This document shows positions 24,587 through 32,427 of a stretch of DNA of 32,460 nt, one piece after another. Where the stretch lies: positions 1-32,460 of the forward strand of contig CAKZHP010000074.1 of NCBI GenBank assembly GCA_936924635.1, read 5' to 3'. The notes below the pieces were generated by a model that was not told where the DNA came from, did no database searches, and saw only the letters and a program-made list of their open reading frames with translations. Within the stretch, counting starts at the first letter, position 1. Every line of letters begins with the position of its first letter. The translations under genes and the position numbers were made by a program. Origin of the DNA: an uncultured Propionibacteriaceae bacterium. GTDB lineage: Bacteria; Actinomycetota; Actinomycetes; Propionibacteriales; Propionibacteriaceae.

Positions 24587-25873
24587 TTACTTCTCGTCGT
24601 CCAGGAACTTCTGGAACGACTTCTGGGCGGTCTCGATCGAGGCGTTGACGTCCTTGCCGGTGATGGCGTCGACGATCGGCTGGCCGACGATCTCGCGGGC
24701 CTGGGCGACCTTCACCACGACGGGCCGGTCACGCGGCACGCCCGTGTCGGCGCCGGCCTTCATGGCGGTCACCAGGTCGGCCGGGTAGGAGGCGGTGGCC
24801 TTGGAGTCGGACCACGTCGACGTACGGGCGGCGGGCACGCCGTCGGCCATGTTCTTGGTCGTCTGCTCCTTGCTGGTGGCCCACTCGATGAACTTCCAGG
24901 CGTTGGCCTGGTTCGTCGAGGCCTTGTTCACGCCGAGGGCCCAGGAGGGCACGTTGTACGGCTTCGAGCCCGCGGGGCCGGCCGGGAACGCGGCGAACCC
25001 GACCTGGTCGGCGACCTTGGACTTGGCCGGGTCGGTGGCGTTCTTGTAGAGCGAGTCGGCCTCGGTGTAGAACGCCGCCTGGCCCTGCGTGAAGATGGCC
25101 ATCGCCTGCGGCCAGCTCATGTCGGTGGTCACGCTGGCCGGGCCGGAGTCCTTGATCAGCCCGCCGTAGTAGGCGTACGCCTTCTTCGCCGCGTCGGAGT
25201 CGATGCTGGCCTTGTTGTCGGTCGACCACTCGCCGCCGAAGCTGTAGAGGTAGCTGGAGAACTGGGTCACCGCGGCCGACTTGCCCGTGCGCGCGACGAA
25301 GCCGGCGGTGCCGGGGTTGTCGGCCTTGATCTTGGCGGCCATGGTCTTCATCTCGTCGAGGGTCTTCGGCGGGGCCGAGTAGCCCGACTTCTGCAGCAGA
25401 TCCTTGCGGTAGTAGAGGACCTCGCGCTCGGTGATGATCGGCACGCCGACCACCTTGCCGTTGTAGGACGTGGCCTCGACCGGGCCCTTCTGGTAGTCGG
25501 CCCAGTCCCAGCCGGCGTTGCTCTTGACCTTGTCCGAGAGGTCGGCCATCCAGCCGTTCTTGGCGAAGAGCTTCCCCTCCTGCAGCGGGCGGTACATCAT
25601 CACGTCCAGGTCACTGCTGCCGGCGTTGAGCTTGACGTTGTACTGGTCAGAGAGCTGGTCCTCGCCGAGCTGGGTCACCTCGACCTTGAGGCCTGACGCC
25701 TTCTCGAAGTCGGGCAGGGCCTTCTTGAGGTTCTCGGTCCACACGTGGTTGGAGAGGATCACGCGGACGGTCTTCGAGTCGGTCTGCTGCGCGGGCTCGT
25801 CGCCCCCGCACGCGGTGAGGGTGGCTGTCGCGGTGATCGCGAGCCCCAGGAGCAGTGCAGGCGTGCGCTTCAC
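24587..25873 (-). CDS. ABC transporter substrate-binding lipoprotein (CUT1)
   Basis: 428 residues from GTG 25873, preceded by an AAGGGA ribosome site. A lipoprotein signal peptide ends in the lipobox LTAC with Cys22; after it comes a type-1 extracellular solute-binding fold (VRVILSNHVWTENLKKALPDFEKASGLKVEV, then YYRKDLLQKSGYSAPPKTLDEM and FIEWATSKEQTTKNMADG). It is the promoter-proximal gene of the operon, facing the GntR regulator. It would capture the sugar acid on the outer face of the membrane. Confidence 0.9.
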   Translation of the reverse strand: MKRTPALLLGLAITATATLTACGGDEPAQQTDSKTVRVILSNHVWTENLKKALPDFEKASGLKVEVTQLGEDQLSDQYNVKLNAGSSDLDVMMYRPLQEGKLFAKNGWMADLSDKVKSNAGWDWADYQKGPVEATSYNGKVVGVPIITEREVLYYRKDLLQKSGYSAPPKTLDEMKTMAAKIKADNPGTAGFVARTGKSAAVTQFSSYLYSFGGEWSTDNKASIDSDAAKKAYAYYGGLIKDSGPASVTTDMSWPQAMAIFTQGQAAFYTEADSLYKNATDPAKSKVADQVGFAAFPAGPAGSKPYNVPSWALGVNKASTNQANAWKFIEWATSKEQTTKNMADGVPAARTSTWSDSKATASYPADLVTAMKAGADTGVPRDRPVVVKVAQAREIVGQPIVDAITGKDVNASIETAQKSFQKFLDDEK

Positions 25874-25944
25874 GGGATGTCCCTTCTTCCTGTCGCGGAG
25901 CGTCGGCGCCCTCGCGATGGCGGGCGTCTGTGCCCGTCCAGGGG

Positions 25945-25985
25945 CTCACCCTAAGCCGTTAAACCTGACTTAATCAACGGGCGCG
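25945..25985. promoter_or_regulatory. Candidate operator/promoter of the galactonate operon
   Basis: An AT-rich island in the 207-base divergent spacer: CCGTT (25956-25960) and AACGG (25976-25980) flank TTAA-ACCTGAC-TTAA. On the minus strand TTGATT (25977-25972) and TAGGGT (25953-25948) have an 18-base spacing, a possible -35/-10 pair, so a repressor bound to the dyad would block it. GntR/FadR control is inferred from position. Confidence 0.4.
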
Positions 25986-26080
25986 GGGCTGCGGGCAGGT
26001 AACGATCAGGACACGGGATGCAGGTCACCCGGCTGCCCGGTGGATGGGGCGCGTACGCGGTCGTGGGCAAAGATGGGCGC

Positions 26081-26776
26081 ATGGCACCGTCGCTGCGCTC
26101 GCAGGTCGTCGAGGGGTTGGGTGGCGACATCTGCAGCGGGCGGCTCGCGGTCGGCACGGTGCTCTCGGTCGAGGACGTGATGGCGCGGTTCGAGGTGTCC
26201 CGGTCGGTGGTGCGGGAGGCCCTGAGCGTGCTGGCCAGCCTGGGTCTGGTGGTGTCGCAGAAGCGGGTCGGCACCACCGTGCAGCCGCCCGAGGCGTGGC
26301 GGGCGTTCGACCCGTCCGTGATCCGGTGGCGGCTGGCCGGGGCAGACCCGCGCGCGGAGTTCCGCACCCTGACGGAGCTGCGGAGCGCGGTCGAGCCGTA
26401 CGCCGCCGAGCTCGCCGCCGAGCGCGCCACCACCGAGCAGGCCGGGAGGCTGCTGGAGCTGGCTGCCCGGCTGGAGGCGGCCGGCCGCACGGGCGACCAG
26501 TCAGCGTTCGAGGCCGCCGACGTGGAGTTCCACCGGCTGGTGCTGCAGTCGTCGGGCAACCCGATGCTGCAGGAGCTGGCCGACGTGGTCGCGGAGGTGC
26601 TGGCGAGCCGACACCGGTACGGGATCGTGCCGCGGTTCCCCGACCCGACCGCGCTCGACCTGCACCAGACCGTGGCCACGGCGATCCGGTCTGGGGAGCG
26701 GGAGATCGCTGGACGCGCCGCCCGCCGCATCGTGGAGCGGTCCGCCGACGAGACGGCGGCGCTGTTTCGCGCCTGA
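26081..26776 (+). CDS. GntR/FadR-family regulator, DgoR-like
   Basis: 231 residues from ATG 26081 (GTG 26063 in frame is the alternative). N-terminal winged helix-turn-helix: SLRSQVVEGLGGDICSGRLAVGTVLSVEDVMARFEVSRSVVREALSVLASLGLV with RVGTTVQP as the wing; then an FCD ligand-binding domain (about 90-225), including LRSAVEPYAAELAAERAT and EAADVEFHRLVLQSSGNPML. The pattern resembles the E. coli galactonate repressor DgoR. It is divergent from the galactonate operon, so it probably represses it and is released by galactonate or a keto-deoxy intermediate. Confidence 0.85.
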   Translation: MAPSLRSQVVEGLGGDICSGRLAVGTVLSVEDVMARFEVSRSVVREALSVLASLGLVVSQKRVGTTVQPPEAWRAFDPSVIRWRLAGADPRAEFRTLTELRSAVEPYAAELAAERATTEQAGRLLELAARLEAAGRTGDQSAFEAADVEFHRLVLQSSGNPMLQELADVVAEVLASRHRYGIVPRFPDPTALDLHQTVATAIRSGEREIAGRAARRIVERSADETAALFRA

Positions 26777-26781
26777 GACGC

Positions 26782-26940
26782 TTAGCGGGGCTTGCGGGTG
26801 GTCAGGGCGACCGCGGTCGCCACGAGGACCACGCCGATGACGATCATCAGGATGCGTCCGGGGCCCTGGGTCTGGGTGGAGGTGCCGAGGACGATGACGG
26901 CCATGACGGCAGCGAAGACGGCGTACAGGCGGGGGTTCAC
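26782..26940 (-). CDS. Very small two-helix membrane protein (52 aa)
   Basis: GTG 26940 with a clear AGAGGAG ribosome site 7-9 bases upstream. The sequence runs MNPRLYAVFAAVMAVIVLG, then a short polar stretch STQTQGPG, then ILMIVIGVVLVATAVALTT and a basic end RKPR: two membrane helices with a short hairpin loop. It is convergent with the GntR gene (5 bases between the stops) and is the last gene of the XRE-led group. No family recognised. Confidence 0.6.
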   Translation of the reverse strand: MNPRLYAVFAAVMAVIVLGTSTQTQGPGRILMIVIGVVLVATAVALTTRKPR

Positions 26941-26980
26941 GAGCGTTCTCCTCTGGCTGGGTGGTGATGTGGTGGGTCGG

Positions 26981-27163
26981 TCAGCGGGCGGAGCCGTTGC
27001 GGCGAGCGAGCGTCAGCTGCGCGATGGATGCCGCGATGAGCAACACGGCCACGATCGTCAAGAGCCACGAGACCTGGCCGGCAGACGATGCTGCTGCGGC
27101 GCAGACGGCGCCGAGTGCCGCGAGCGCGGTGGCGCGCTGCTGGTGGGTCTGGTTCGTGCACAT
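26981..27163 (-). CDS. Small two-helix membrane protein (60 aa)
   Basis: ATG 27163 with AGGAAGGA upstream. The sequence begins MCTNQTHQQR, followed by two hydrophobic helices (ATALAALGAVCAAAASS and WLLTIVAVLLIAASIAQLTLA) and a basic tail ARRNGSAR. It starts 15 bases after the upstream membrane-protein stop and ends 40 bases before the next small gene start, so it is probably co-transcribed. No family recognised. Confidence 0.6.
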   Translation of the reverse strand: MCTNQTHQQRATALAALGAVCAAAASSAGQVSWLLTIVAVLLIAASIAQLTLARRNGSAR

Positions 27164-27178
27164 GGGCGTGGTTCCTTC

Positions 27179-27586
27179 CTAGACGGTGCGGTCGATGACG
27201 AAGAACGTGACGAGGAGGGTCAGCAACTCCGCCCAGACCAAGGCAGCTAGCGCGATCATCGGCTCGACCCCGAGGGCCACCGCGACGACCACCGCCCCGC
27301 CCAGGGGCAGTGCGAGCTTGCCGAGCAGGGCGAACGTGCGCTGGAGGACGACGGAGTCGCGCTCGTCGGCCTCCCCGTTGGCCGTACGGCCCAGGGTGCC
27401 GGCCCGTTCGCCGCGCAGCATGAGGACCAGCCCGAGGACCAGGGCGAGGCAGCCGCCGCCGAGCATCCCGTACGCCAGCGCCGGCTGCGACGCGTGCAGC
27501 CCGAAGAACAACGTGAGCACGATCGCGAGGCCGACGAGCATGCCCAGGGCCTTTCGCGACTGGCGTGTGCGTCGCTCATTCGACAT
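27179..27586 (-). CDS. Four-helix membrane protein next to XRE repressor
   Basis: 135 residues from ATG 27586; the start overlaps the XRE gene by 11 bases. It has a basic N-terminus MSNERRTRQSRK, two helices (ALGMLVGLAIVLTLFFGL; AYGMLGGGCLALVLGLVLML), a polar loop with RGERAGTLGRTANGEADERDSVV, and two further helices ending FFVIDRTV. Small membrane proteins paired with a short XRE regulator of this sort are common in Gram-positive bacteria (family knowledge), but their function is not known. Confidence 0.75.
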   Translation of the reverse strand: MSNERRTRQSRKALGMLVGLAIVLTLFFGLHASQPALAYGMLGGGCLALVLGLVLMLRGERAGTLGRTANGEADERDSVVLQRTFALLGKLALPLGGAVVVAVALGVEPMIALAALVWAELLTLLVTFFVIDRTV

Positions 27587-27767
27587 GGAACATCTCCTCG
27601 ACCGTGGTGCTGAAGAACCTGGCGAGCCGGATCGCGAGGGAGAGCGACGGGTCGTACTTGCCCGTCTCGATGGAGTTGATGGTCTGCCGCGACACTCCGA
27701 GCGCCTCTCCAAGGCCTCCCTGCGACAACGACCTCTGTTCGCGAAGCCGCCGTACCTCGTTCTCCAT
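27576..27767 (-). CDS. XRE (Cro/CI)-family repressor, 63 aa
   Basis: ATG 27767 has a near-perfect AGGAGGTGAG ribosome site; the upstream TTG 27782 is not needed. The protein is almost only a helix-turn-helix: RRLREQRSLSQGGLGEALGVSRQTINSIETGKYDPSLSLAIRLARFF, ending TTVEEMFHVE. This is the short YozG-like type (SRQTI-x-x-IE-x-GKY-PS). The three TCAAG-N4-CTTGA sites just upstream suggest that it represses its own operon. It leads three small membrane-protein genes on the same strand. Confidence 0.88.
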   Translation of the reverse strand: MENEVRRLREQRSLSQGGLGEALGVSRQTINSIETGKYDPSLSLAIRLARFFSTTVEEMFHVE

Positions 27768-27778
27768 CTCACCTCCTG

Positions 27779-27836
27779 TCAAGCACGCTTGATATCAAGG
27801 ATGCTTGACAGGTGAGCGACTGTCAAGGGTGCTTGT
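27779..27836. promoter_or_regulatory. Triple operator TCAAG-N4-CTTGA before the XRE gene
   Basis: TCAAG-CACG-CTTGA at 27779-27792, TCAAG-GATG-CTTGA at 27795-27808 and TCAAG-GGTG-CTTGT at 27823-27836 (one mismatch). Sites 1 and 2 also form the palindrome CTTGATATCAAG where they meet. Site 1 touches the ribosome site of the XRE gene. The arrangement fits autorepression by a small dimeric repressor. Confidence 0.75.
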
Positions 27837-27847
27837 CAGGTCCCGGT

Positions 27848-28017
27848 GGTTGAGCAACGATCATCCGTGCTCGCGAGGAAGATCGGCGTCGAAACCTCCG
27901 CAGCCCAAGCGGAGCGAGGACTGCCGATCTACGCGCCACGCCAAGGCCCTGGCCTCGCAAGCTCAGCCAGGACCGGTTTCGACGCGGACGACCCTCGCAA
28001 GCTCGGGTCCTCCTTGC

Positions 28018-28023
<6 letters not shown>
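27848..28023. repeat. Composite inverted repeat, full copy (locus F)
   Basis: Left arm GGTTGAGCAACG ... GTCGAAACC from 27848, right arm GGTTTCGACG ... TTGCTCAACC to 28023. It lies downstream of the Amr operon; the AmrS stop codon (28018-28020) falls inside its right end. Confidence 0.8.
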
Positions 28024-29090
<1,067 letters not shown>

Positions 29091-29094
<4 letters not shown>

Positions 29095-29660
29095 GGCTCC
29101 TCCTCGTGGAACGGGGTGGCGGTGTAGCGCTCCAGCCGGACACCGAGGTCCCACCAGTCGGCTGGCAACCCCGCCTTGCGCTTGAGCTGGTTCAGGAAGT
29201 CCGCCGGCCCCGGCAGCTGCTCCCACACCTGCGGCAGGAAGGTGCCGCGGTGCGACCCGTACGTGAGGATCACCCCGTCCACGCCCGGCCGCAGCCGCGC
29301 CAGCGCGTCGGTCTCCGAGGTCACCGGGAACGGCTCGGGCGCCGAGAGCACCGACACCTCCACGTGCGTACGCCCCAGCTCTTCAGCCGTCATCGCGGGG
29401 AACCGTGGGTCGCGGGTGGCGGCGGCCACGGCGTTGTCGACGACATCGTCACCGAGCGGCCGGTACGCGGTGAGCGACCCGATGCAGCCGCGGAGCCGCT
29501 CGCCCTGGGTGAGCGTCACGAACGCCGCGCCCGGCTCGGTGAGCCAGCCCGGCTCGTACGCAGGTCGCGGGCCGCCGCCCAGCGCCGCCTCGATCGCCCG
29601 CCGGGCGAGCCCGGTGAGCACGATGCCGGCGTCGGCGGGCAGGTCAGGCACGGCCGTCAC
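29091..29660 (-). CDS. amrA: AmmeMemoRadiSam system protein A (AMMECR1 domain)
   Basis: 189 residues if GTG 29660 is used; GTG 29651 in the same frame is also possible. Hallmarks of the AMMECR1 domain: LRGCIGSL, ATRDPRFPAMTAEEL, HVEVSVLS and GVILTYGSHRGTFLPQVWEQLP, followed by FLNQLKRKAGLPADWW. It overlaps amrB by up to 17 bases and amrS by four. The C-G-S segment is thought to be the functional site; the reaction is unknown. Confidence 0.88.
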
Positions 29661-30438
29661 CCATCCAGAAGGTGGCGTAGCCGACCACCCGGTCGCGGTC
29701 GCCCGCCGTGTCGCCCGAGCTGCAGGCGCCCAGCAGCGAGACGTCCCAGTCGCGGCGGCAGGCCACCTCGATGGCGCCGTTCAGCGGTGTCGCCCCGCAG
29801 GCCCGGTCGTGCTGGACCTGCTCGCGGCGCCCGATCATGTCGATGGTGGCCTGGTCGATCGCCTTCGCCTCGGCGTACGGGTGATAGTGCGACAGGTCGG
29901 TCGAGATGAGCAGCAGCGTGTCGCTGGGGTCGTCGCCGAGCGCGGTCTCGATGACGTCGGCTACCTCGGCCGCGGTGGCCGAGCCCACCACCAGCGGCAG
30001 CACCGTGGCCTCCGGCGCGATCACCGAGAGGAACGGCAGCTGCACCTCCAGCGAGTGCTCCTGGGCGTGCGCCTCGACGCTGGTCGACACCTGGGGCAGC
30101 CCGGACACCCGCTCCCGCAGCTCGTCGTCGACGCGGATCTCGCCCAGCGGGCTCTGGAACAGGTCGGCCGGGGAGAGCGCCAGCCCCCGGAGCCGTACGC
30201 GGTGTGCCGGCCCGAGCAGCAGCACCTGGGACGGGGGGTCGAGGCGCATCCGCTGGTAGGCCAGGGCCGCGGTCGAGCCGGAGTAGACGTGGCCGGCGTG
30301 GGGCACCACGTACGCCGCCGGCGGCCCCAGCAGCGTCTCCACGGGGGCGGCCTCGAGCAGGGCGGTCACCGTCTGCCGCAGGCGGTCTGGCTCGTCCGGG
30401 TAGAACAGCCCGGCGACGGCCGGCGTGCGCACGATCAT
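29644..30438 (-). CDS. amrB: AmmeMemoRadiSam system protein B (MEMO1 family)
   Basis: 264 residues from ATG 30438, preferred over GTG 30444 because GAGGAGG lies 5 bases upstream of the ATG but would overlap the GTG. MEMO-fold features: VPHAGHVYSGSTAALAY (metal-binding His47 and others), LGPAHRVRLRG, HSLEVQLPFL, STDLSHYHPY. This fold is related to non-haem iron dioxygenases of the LigB type. First gene of the three-gene amrB-amrA-amrS operon. Upstream on the minus strand TAGAGT near 30471 could be a -10 box. Confidence 0.88.
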   Translation of the reverse strand: MIVRTPAVAGLFYPDEPDRLRQTVTALLEAAPVETLLGPPAAYVVPHAGHVYSGSTAALAYQRMRLDPPSQVLLLGPAHRVRLRGLALSPADLFQSPLGEIRVDDELRERVSGLPQVSTSVEAHAQEHSLEVQLPFLSVIAPEATVLPLVVGSATAAEVADVIETALGDDPSDTLLLISTDLSHYHPYAEAKAIDQATIDMIGRREQVQHDRACGATPLNGAIEVACRRDWDVSLLGACSSGDTAGDRDRVVGYATFWMGDGRA

Positions 30439-30484
30439 CGGCACCTCCTCGATGTACGGGCCACTCTAGAGCGCCCTCCGACAG

Positions 30485-30560
30485 TCGCCGGGCCGCGGCC
30501 CGCTGCCCGCTCCAGAGGGTGGCCCGGGAGCTTCCGGGCCGCGGGGGCCCGTCCGCAACC
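30485..30560. terminator. GC-rich hairpins between DUF4862-like gene and amrB
   Basis: A palindrome GGGCCGCGGCCC near 30491 and a 7-bp stem GGCCCGG-GAGCTT-CCGGGCC near 30511-30530, in the 220-base spacer downstream of the DUF4862-like gene (minus strand). They might end that transcript and separate it from the amr promoter. Nothing else is seen in the spacer. Confidence 0.45.
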
Positions 30561-30658
30561 TCACGTCCGTCTCTGCGTGGCACATCCGTCCAGACCGATG
30601 CGAAGCGCAGGAGGGAGGTGTGGTGCAGGGTTGAGGGCCCGGGCTGCCCGGACCTGGG

Positions 30659-31552
30659 TCAGCCTCGCTGCTCGACCAGCTTCGCTGTGGCGACCAGCCG
30701 CTGCACCCGCTCGGCAGGCGACAGCGTCGCCGGCTGCAGCCCGACCTTCAGGCCCGCGAAACCCCCGTCGGCGAGCGTGGCAGCGGCCCACGTGGCGGCG
30801 ATCTCGTCAGCGCCGAGCAGCGAGCTCTCCGGCGTGCCGGCGACACCGCGCGGCGGCACGTGGGCGTCGACCCAGGCCCCTCCGTACGCGGAGTCCTCCG
30901 ACGCCACCGACGAGAACATCAGGCCACCCAGCAGCCCGCGTTCCGAGGCGAGGCGCACGTGCTCGGCCCCCGTCGCCGCGTCACGGGTCTCGATCACCGA
31001 GCGGGCCCAGTTGACGCCGAACCGCACCGGCGTGGCCGTGGACCCGAGCGACGCGATCGCGTCGAGCTCGGCCTCAGCGGTGAGGAACCCCTTCTCGACG
31101 GCGTGCTCGCTCGTCCAGGCGTCGCAGTGCTCGACGACCAGCGAGGCGCCGCCCCAGTCCCACCCGGCCAGCTCGGCCAGCGACTCCGCGAACGCGTCGG
31201 CCGATGCCGTACGCCTCGGGGCGCTGTGGATCTCGACGGCGAGGATGTCGGAGCGGGCGGCGACCTGGTCACGGCACGTACGGGCCATGTCGAGCGCCGC
31301 CTGCCGGCCTTCGCCGGTGGCGGCCAGGCCGAACCCGGGGTCGCCGGCCATCGTCATCATCGTGCCGGGGATCATCGTGACCACGTGCCGCCAGGAGGCG
31401 GGGACGCCCGACGGGACAGACACTGCCCCGTTGCTGAACGGCACCTCCAGCCCGTCGCAGATGCCGGCGTCGGCCAGCCCGGCCACCAGCGCGGCGGTCT
31501 CTTCCGGCGTCCCGCTGCCGTACACGGCATAGGCACCGATCACAAACGTCAT
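30659..31552 (-). CDS. DUF4862-like protein, possible TIM-barrel
   Basis: 297 residues from ATG 31552, overlapping the thioredoxin-like gene stop by four bases. It starts MTFVIGAYAVYGSG and has segments GLEVPFSNG, TMIPGTMMTM, LAVEIHSAPRR, LVVEHCDAW, VRFGVNWARSVIE and FAGLKVGLQPA in alternating strands and helices, with Glu, His and Asn at strand ends as in xylose-isomerase-like barrels. I believe that this is the DUF4862 group, but am only moderately sure. No substrate known. Its tight coupling to a cysteine-less thioredoxin-like protein is odd. Confidence 0.6.
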   Translation of the reverse strand: MTFVIGAYAVYGSGTPEETAALVAGLADAGICDGLEVPFSNGAVSVPSGVPASWRHVVTMIPGTMMTMAGDPGFGLAATGEGRQAALDMARTCRDQVAARSDILAVEIHSAPRRTASADAFAESLAELAGWDWGGASLVVEHCDAWTSEHAVEKGFLTAEAELDAIASLGSTATPVRFGVNWARSVIETRDAATGAEHVRLASERGLLGGLMFSSVASEDSAYGGAWVDAHVPPRGVAGTPESSLLGADEIAATWAAATLADGGFAGLKVGLQPATLSPAERVQRLVATAKLVEQRG

Positions 31553-32004
31553 GACTGTCCTCTCGAGGCCGCGATGGCTGCGGCCAGCCCCTGATCGACC
31601 CAGCGCCGCAGCGCCGGCAGCTCCAGCGCGCCCGCGTGACGGGCGATCTCCTCGTCACGCCACAGCAGCACCGTGGTGGGCACCAGCCGGGCCTCGTGCT
31701 TGGACTGGGCGCGACGCCCGTCCTCCACGTTCACCTTGACGACCTTGAGACGGCCCGCACGCTCGGCGGCCACGCGGTCGAGCGCCGGGCTCATGATGCG
31801 GCTCGCGTTGGCGAACGCGCCCCAGAAGTGGAGGCACACCAGCACGTTGTCGTTGTGCACCACGGCCTTGAAGTCGAGGTCCGTGGCGTTCGCGATCCAC
31901 GGCAGGTACGCCTGGCACTGGCTGCACTGGGGGACGACGGCCGACTCGTGCGGGACCTCGTTCCGCGTGCGGCACGTAGCGCAGGTGACGGACGCAGCGT
32001 CCAC
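31549..32004 (-). CDS. Thioredoxin-like protein with N-terminal zinc ribbon but no active-site cysteines
   Basis: 151 residues from GTG 32004, which has a strong AAAGGAGGG ribosome site. The N-terminus has two CxxC pairs (Cys8/Cys11, Cys27/Cys30) as in TrxC-type thioredoxins. In the thioredoxin fold (HFWGAFANASRIMSPAL), the place of W-C-G-P-C is taken by Ala65-Asn66-Ala67-Ser68, so neither redox Cys is present, while the cis-Pro loop VPTT (108-111) is kept. It cannot make the usual dithiol exchange, so a binding or chaperone role is more likely. An upstream start would add only a low-complexity Pro/Arg-rich stretch. Confidence 0.8.
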   Translation of the reverse strand: MDAASVTCATCRTRNEVPHESAVVPQCSQCQAYLPWIANATDLDFKAVVHNDNVLVCLHFWGAFANASRIMSPALDRVAAERAGRLKVVKVNVEDGRRAQSKHEARLVPTTVLLWRDEEIARHAGALELPALRRWVDQGLAAAIAASRGQS

Positions 32005-32160
32005 GAGCCCTCCTTTGGTGTCGGATGCACAGGGTAGCGGTCGAGCACCTCCGCAGGGCAGCGGCCGCGCCGGTGGACCCTCGCACGGAGCAGGCGATGG
32101 CCGGGGCGCCTCCCGCGGCGGCAACGTGCGGGGACGCGCTGGCGGGGCCGGCCCACCGCG

Positions 32161-32177
32161 GACCGGCGCGGCCGGTC
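32161..32177. terminator. Short hairpin at end of HNH gene
   Basis: GACCGGC-GCG-GCCGGTC, a 7-bp stem with three-base loop, overlapping the HNH stop codon (32176-32178). The 170 bases from here to the thioredoxin-like start show no gene. Confidence 0.45.
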
Positions 32178-32427
32178 AGGCCAGACGCCGTGGCTTGGTC
32201 GGGGCGCCGAAGACGACGGTGCGGTCGCGCCACCGGATGCCGTCGACGTCGAAGCGCAGCAGCCCGGCGTCGAACGCCCGGTGATGGTTGGCGCAGAGCA
32301 GCCGCCCGCCGCGGATGTCGCTCTCGCCCTCGGGGCCGGCCGGCAGCACGCGTACGGGGTCGAGGACGGCGATCTCGTCGAAGCCGCACACGGCGCAGGC
32401 GGGCGGGGGCGCGGTGAGCAGCAGCCG
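32176..32427 (-). CDS. HNH endonuclease family protein, 3' part only
   Basis: The frame enters from the adapter junction and gives about 83 genuine residues to the stop at 32176-32178. A CxxC (ACAVCGFDE) is followed by the H-N-H pattern LCANHHRAFDAGLLRFD, as in the small HNH/McrA-like nucleases where the Cys pairs hold zinc. It ends FGAPTKPRRLA. The N-terminal part lies beyond the contig end. Any start called within 32428-32444 is made of adapter sequence. Confidence 0.75.
   Translation of the reverse strand, partial: RLLLTAPPPACAVCGFDEIAVLDPVRVLPAGPEGESDIRGGRLLCANHHRAFDAGLLRFDVDGIRWRDRTVVFGAPTKPRRLA

Noticed and set aside
30445..30658. Riboswitch or small RNA upstream of amrB
   Set aside because: Only simple GC-rich palindromes; no conserved riboswitch box could be recognised by eye.
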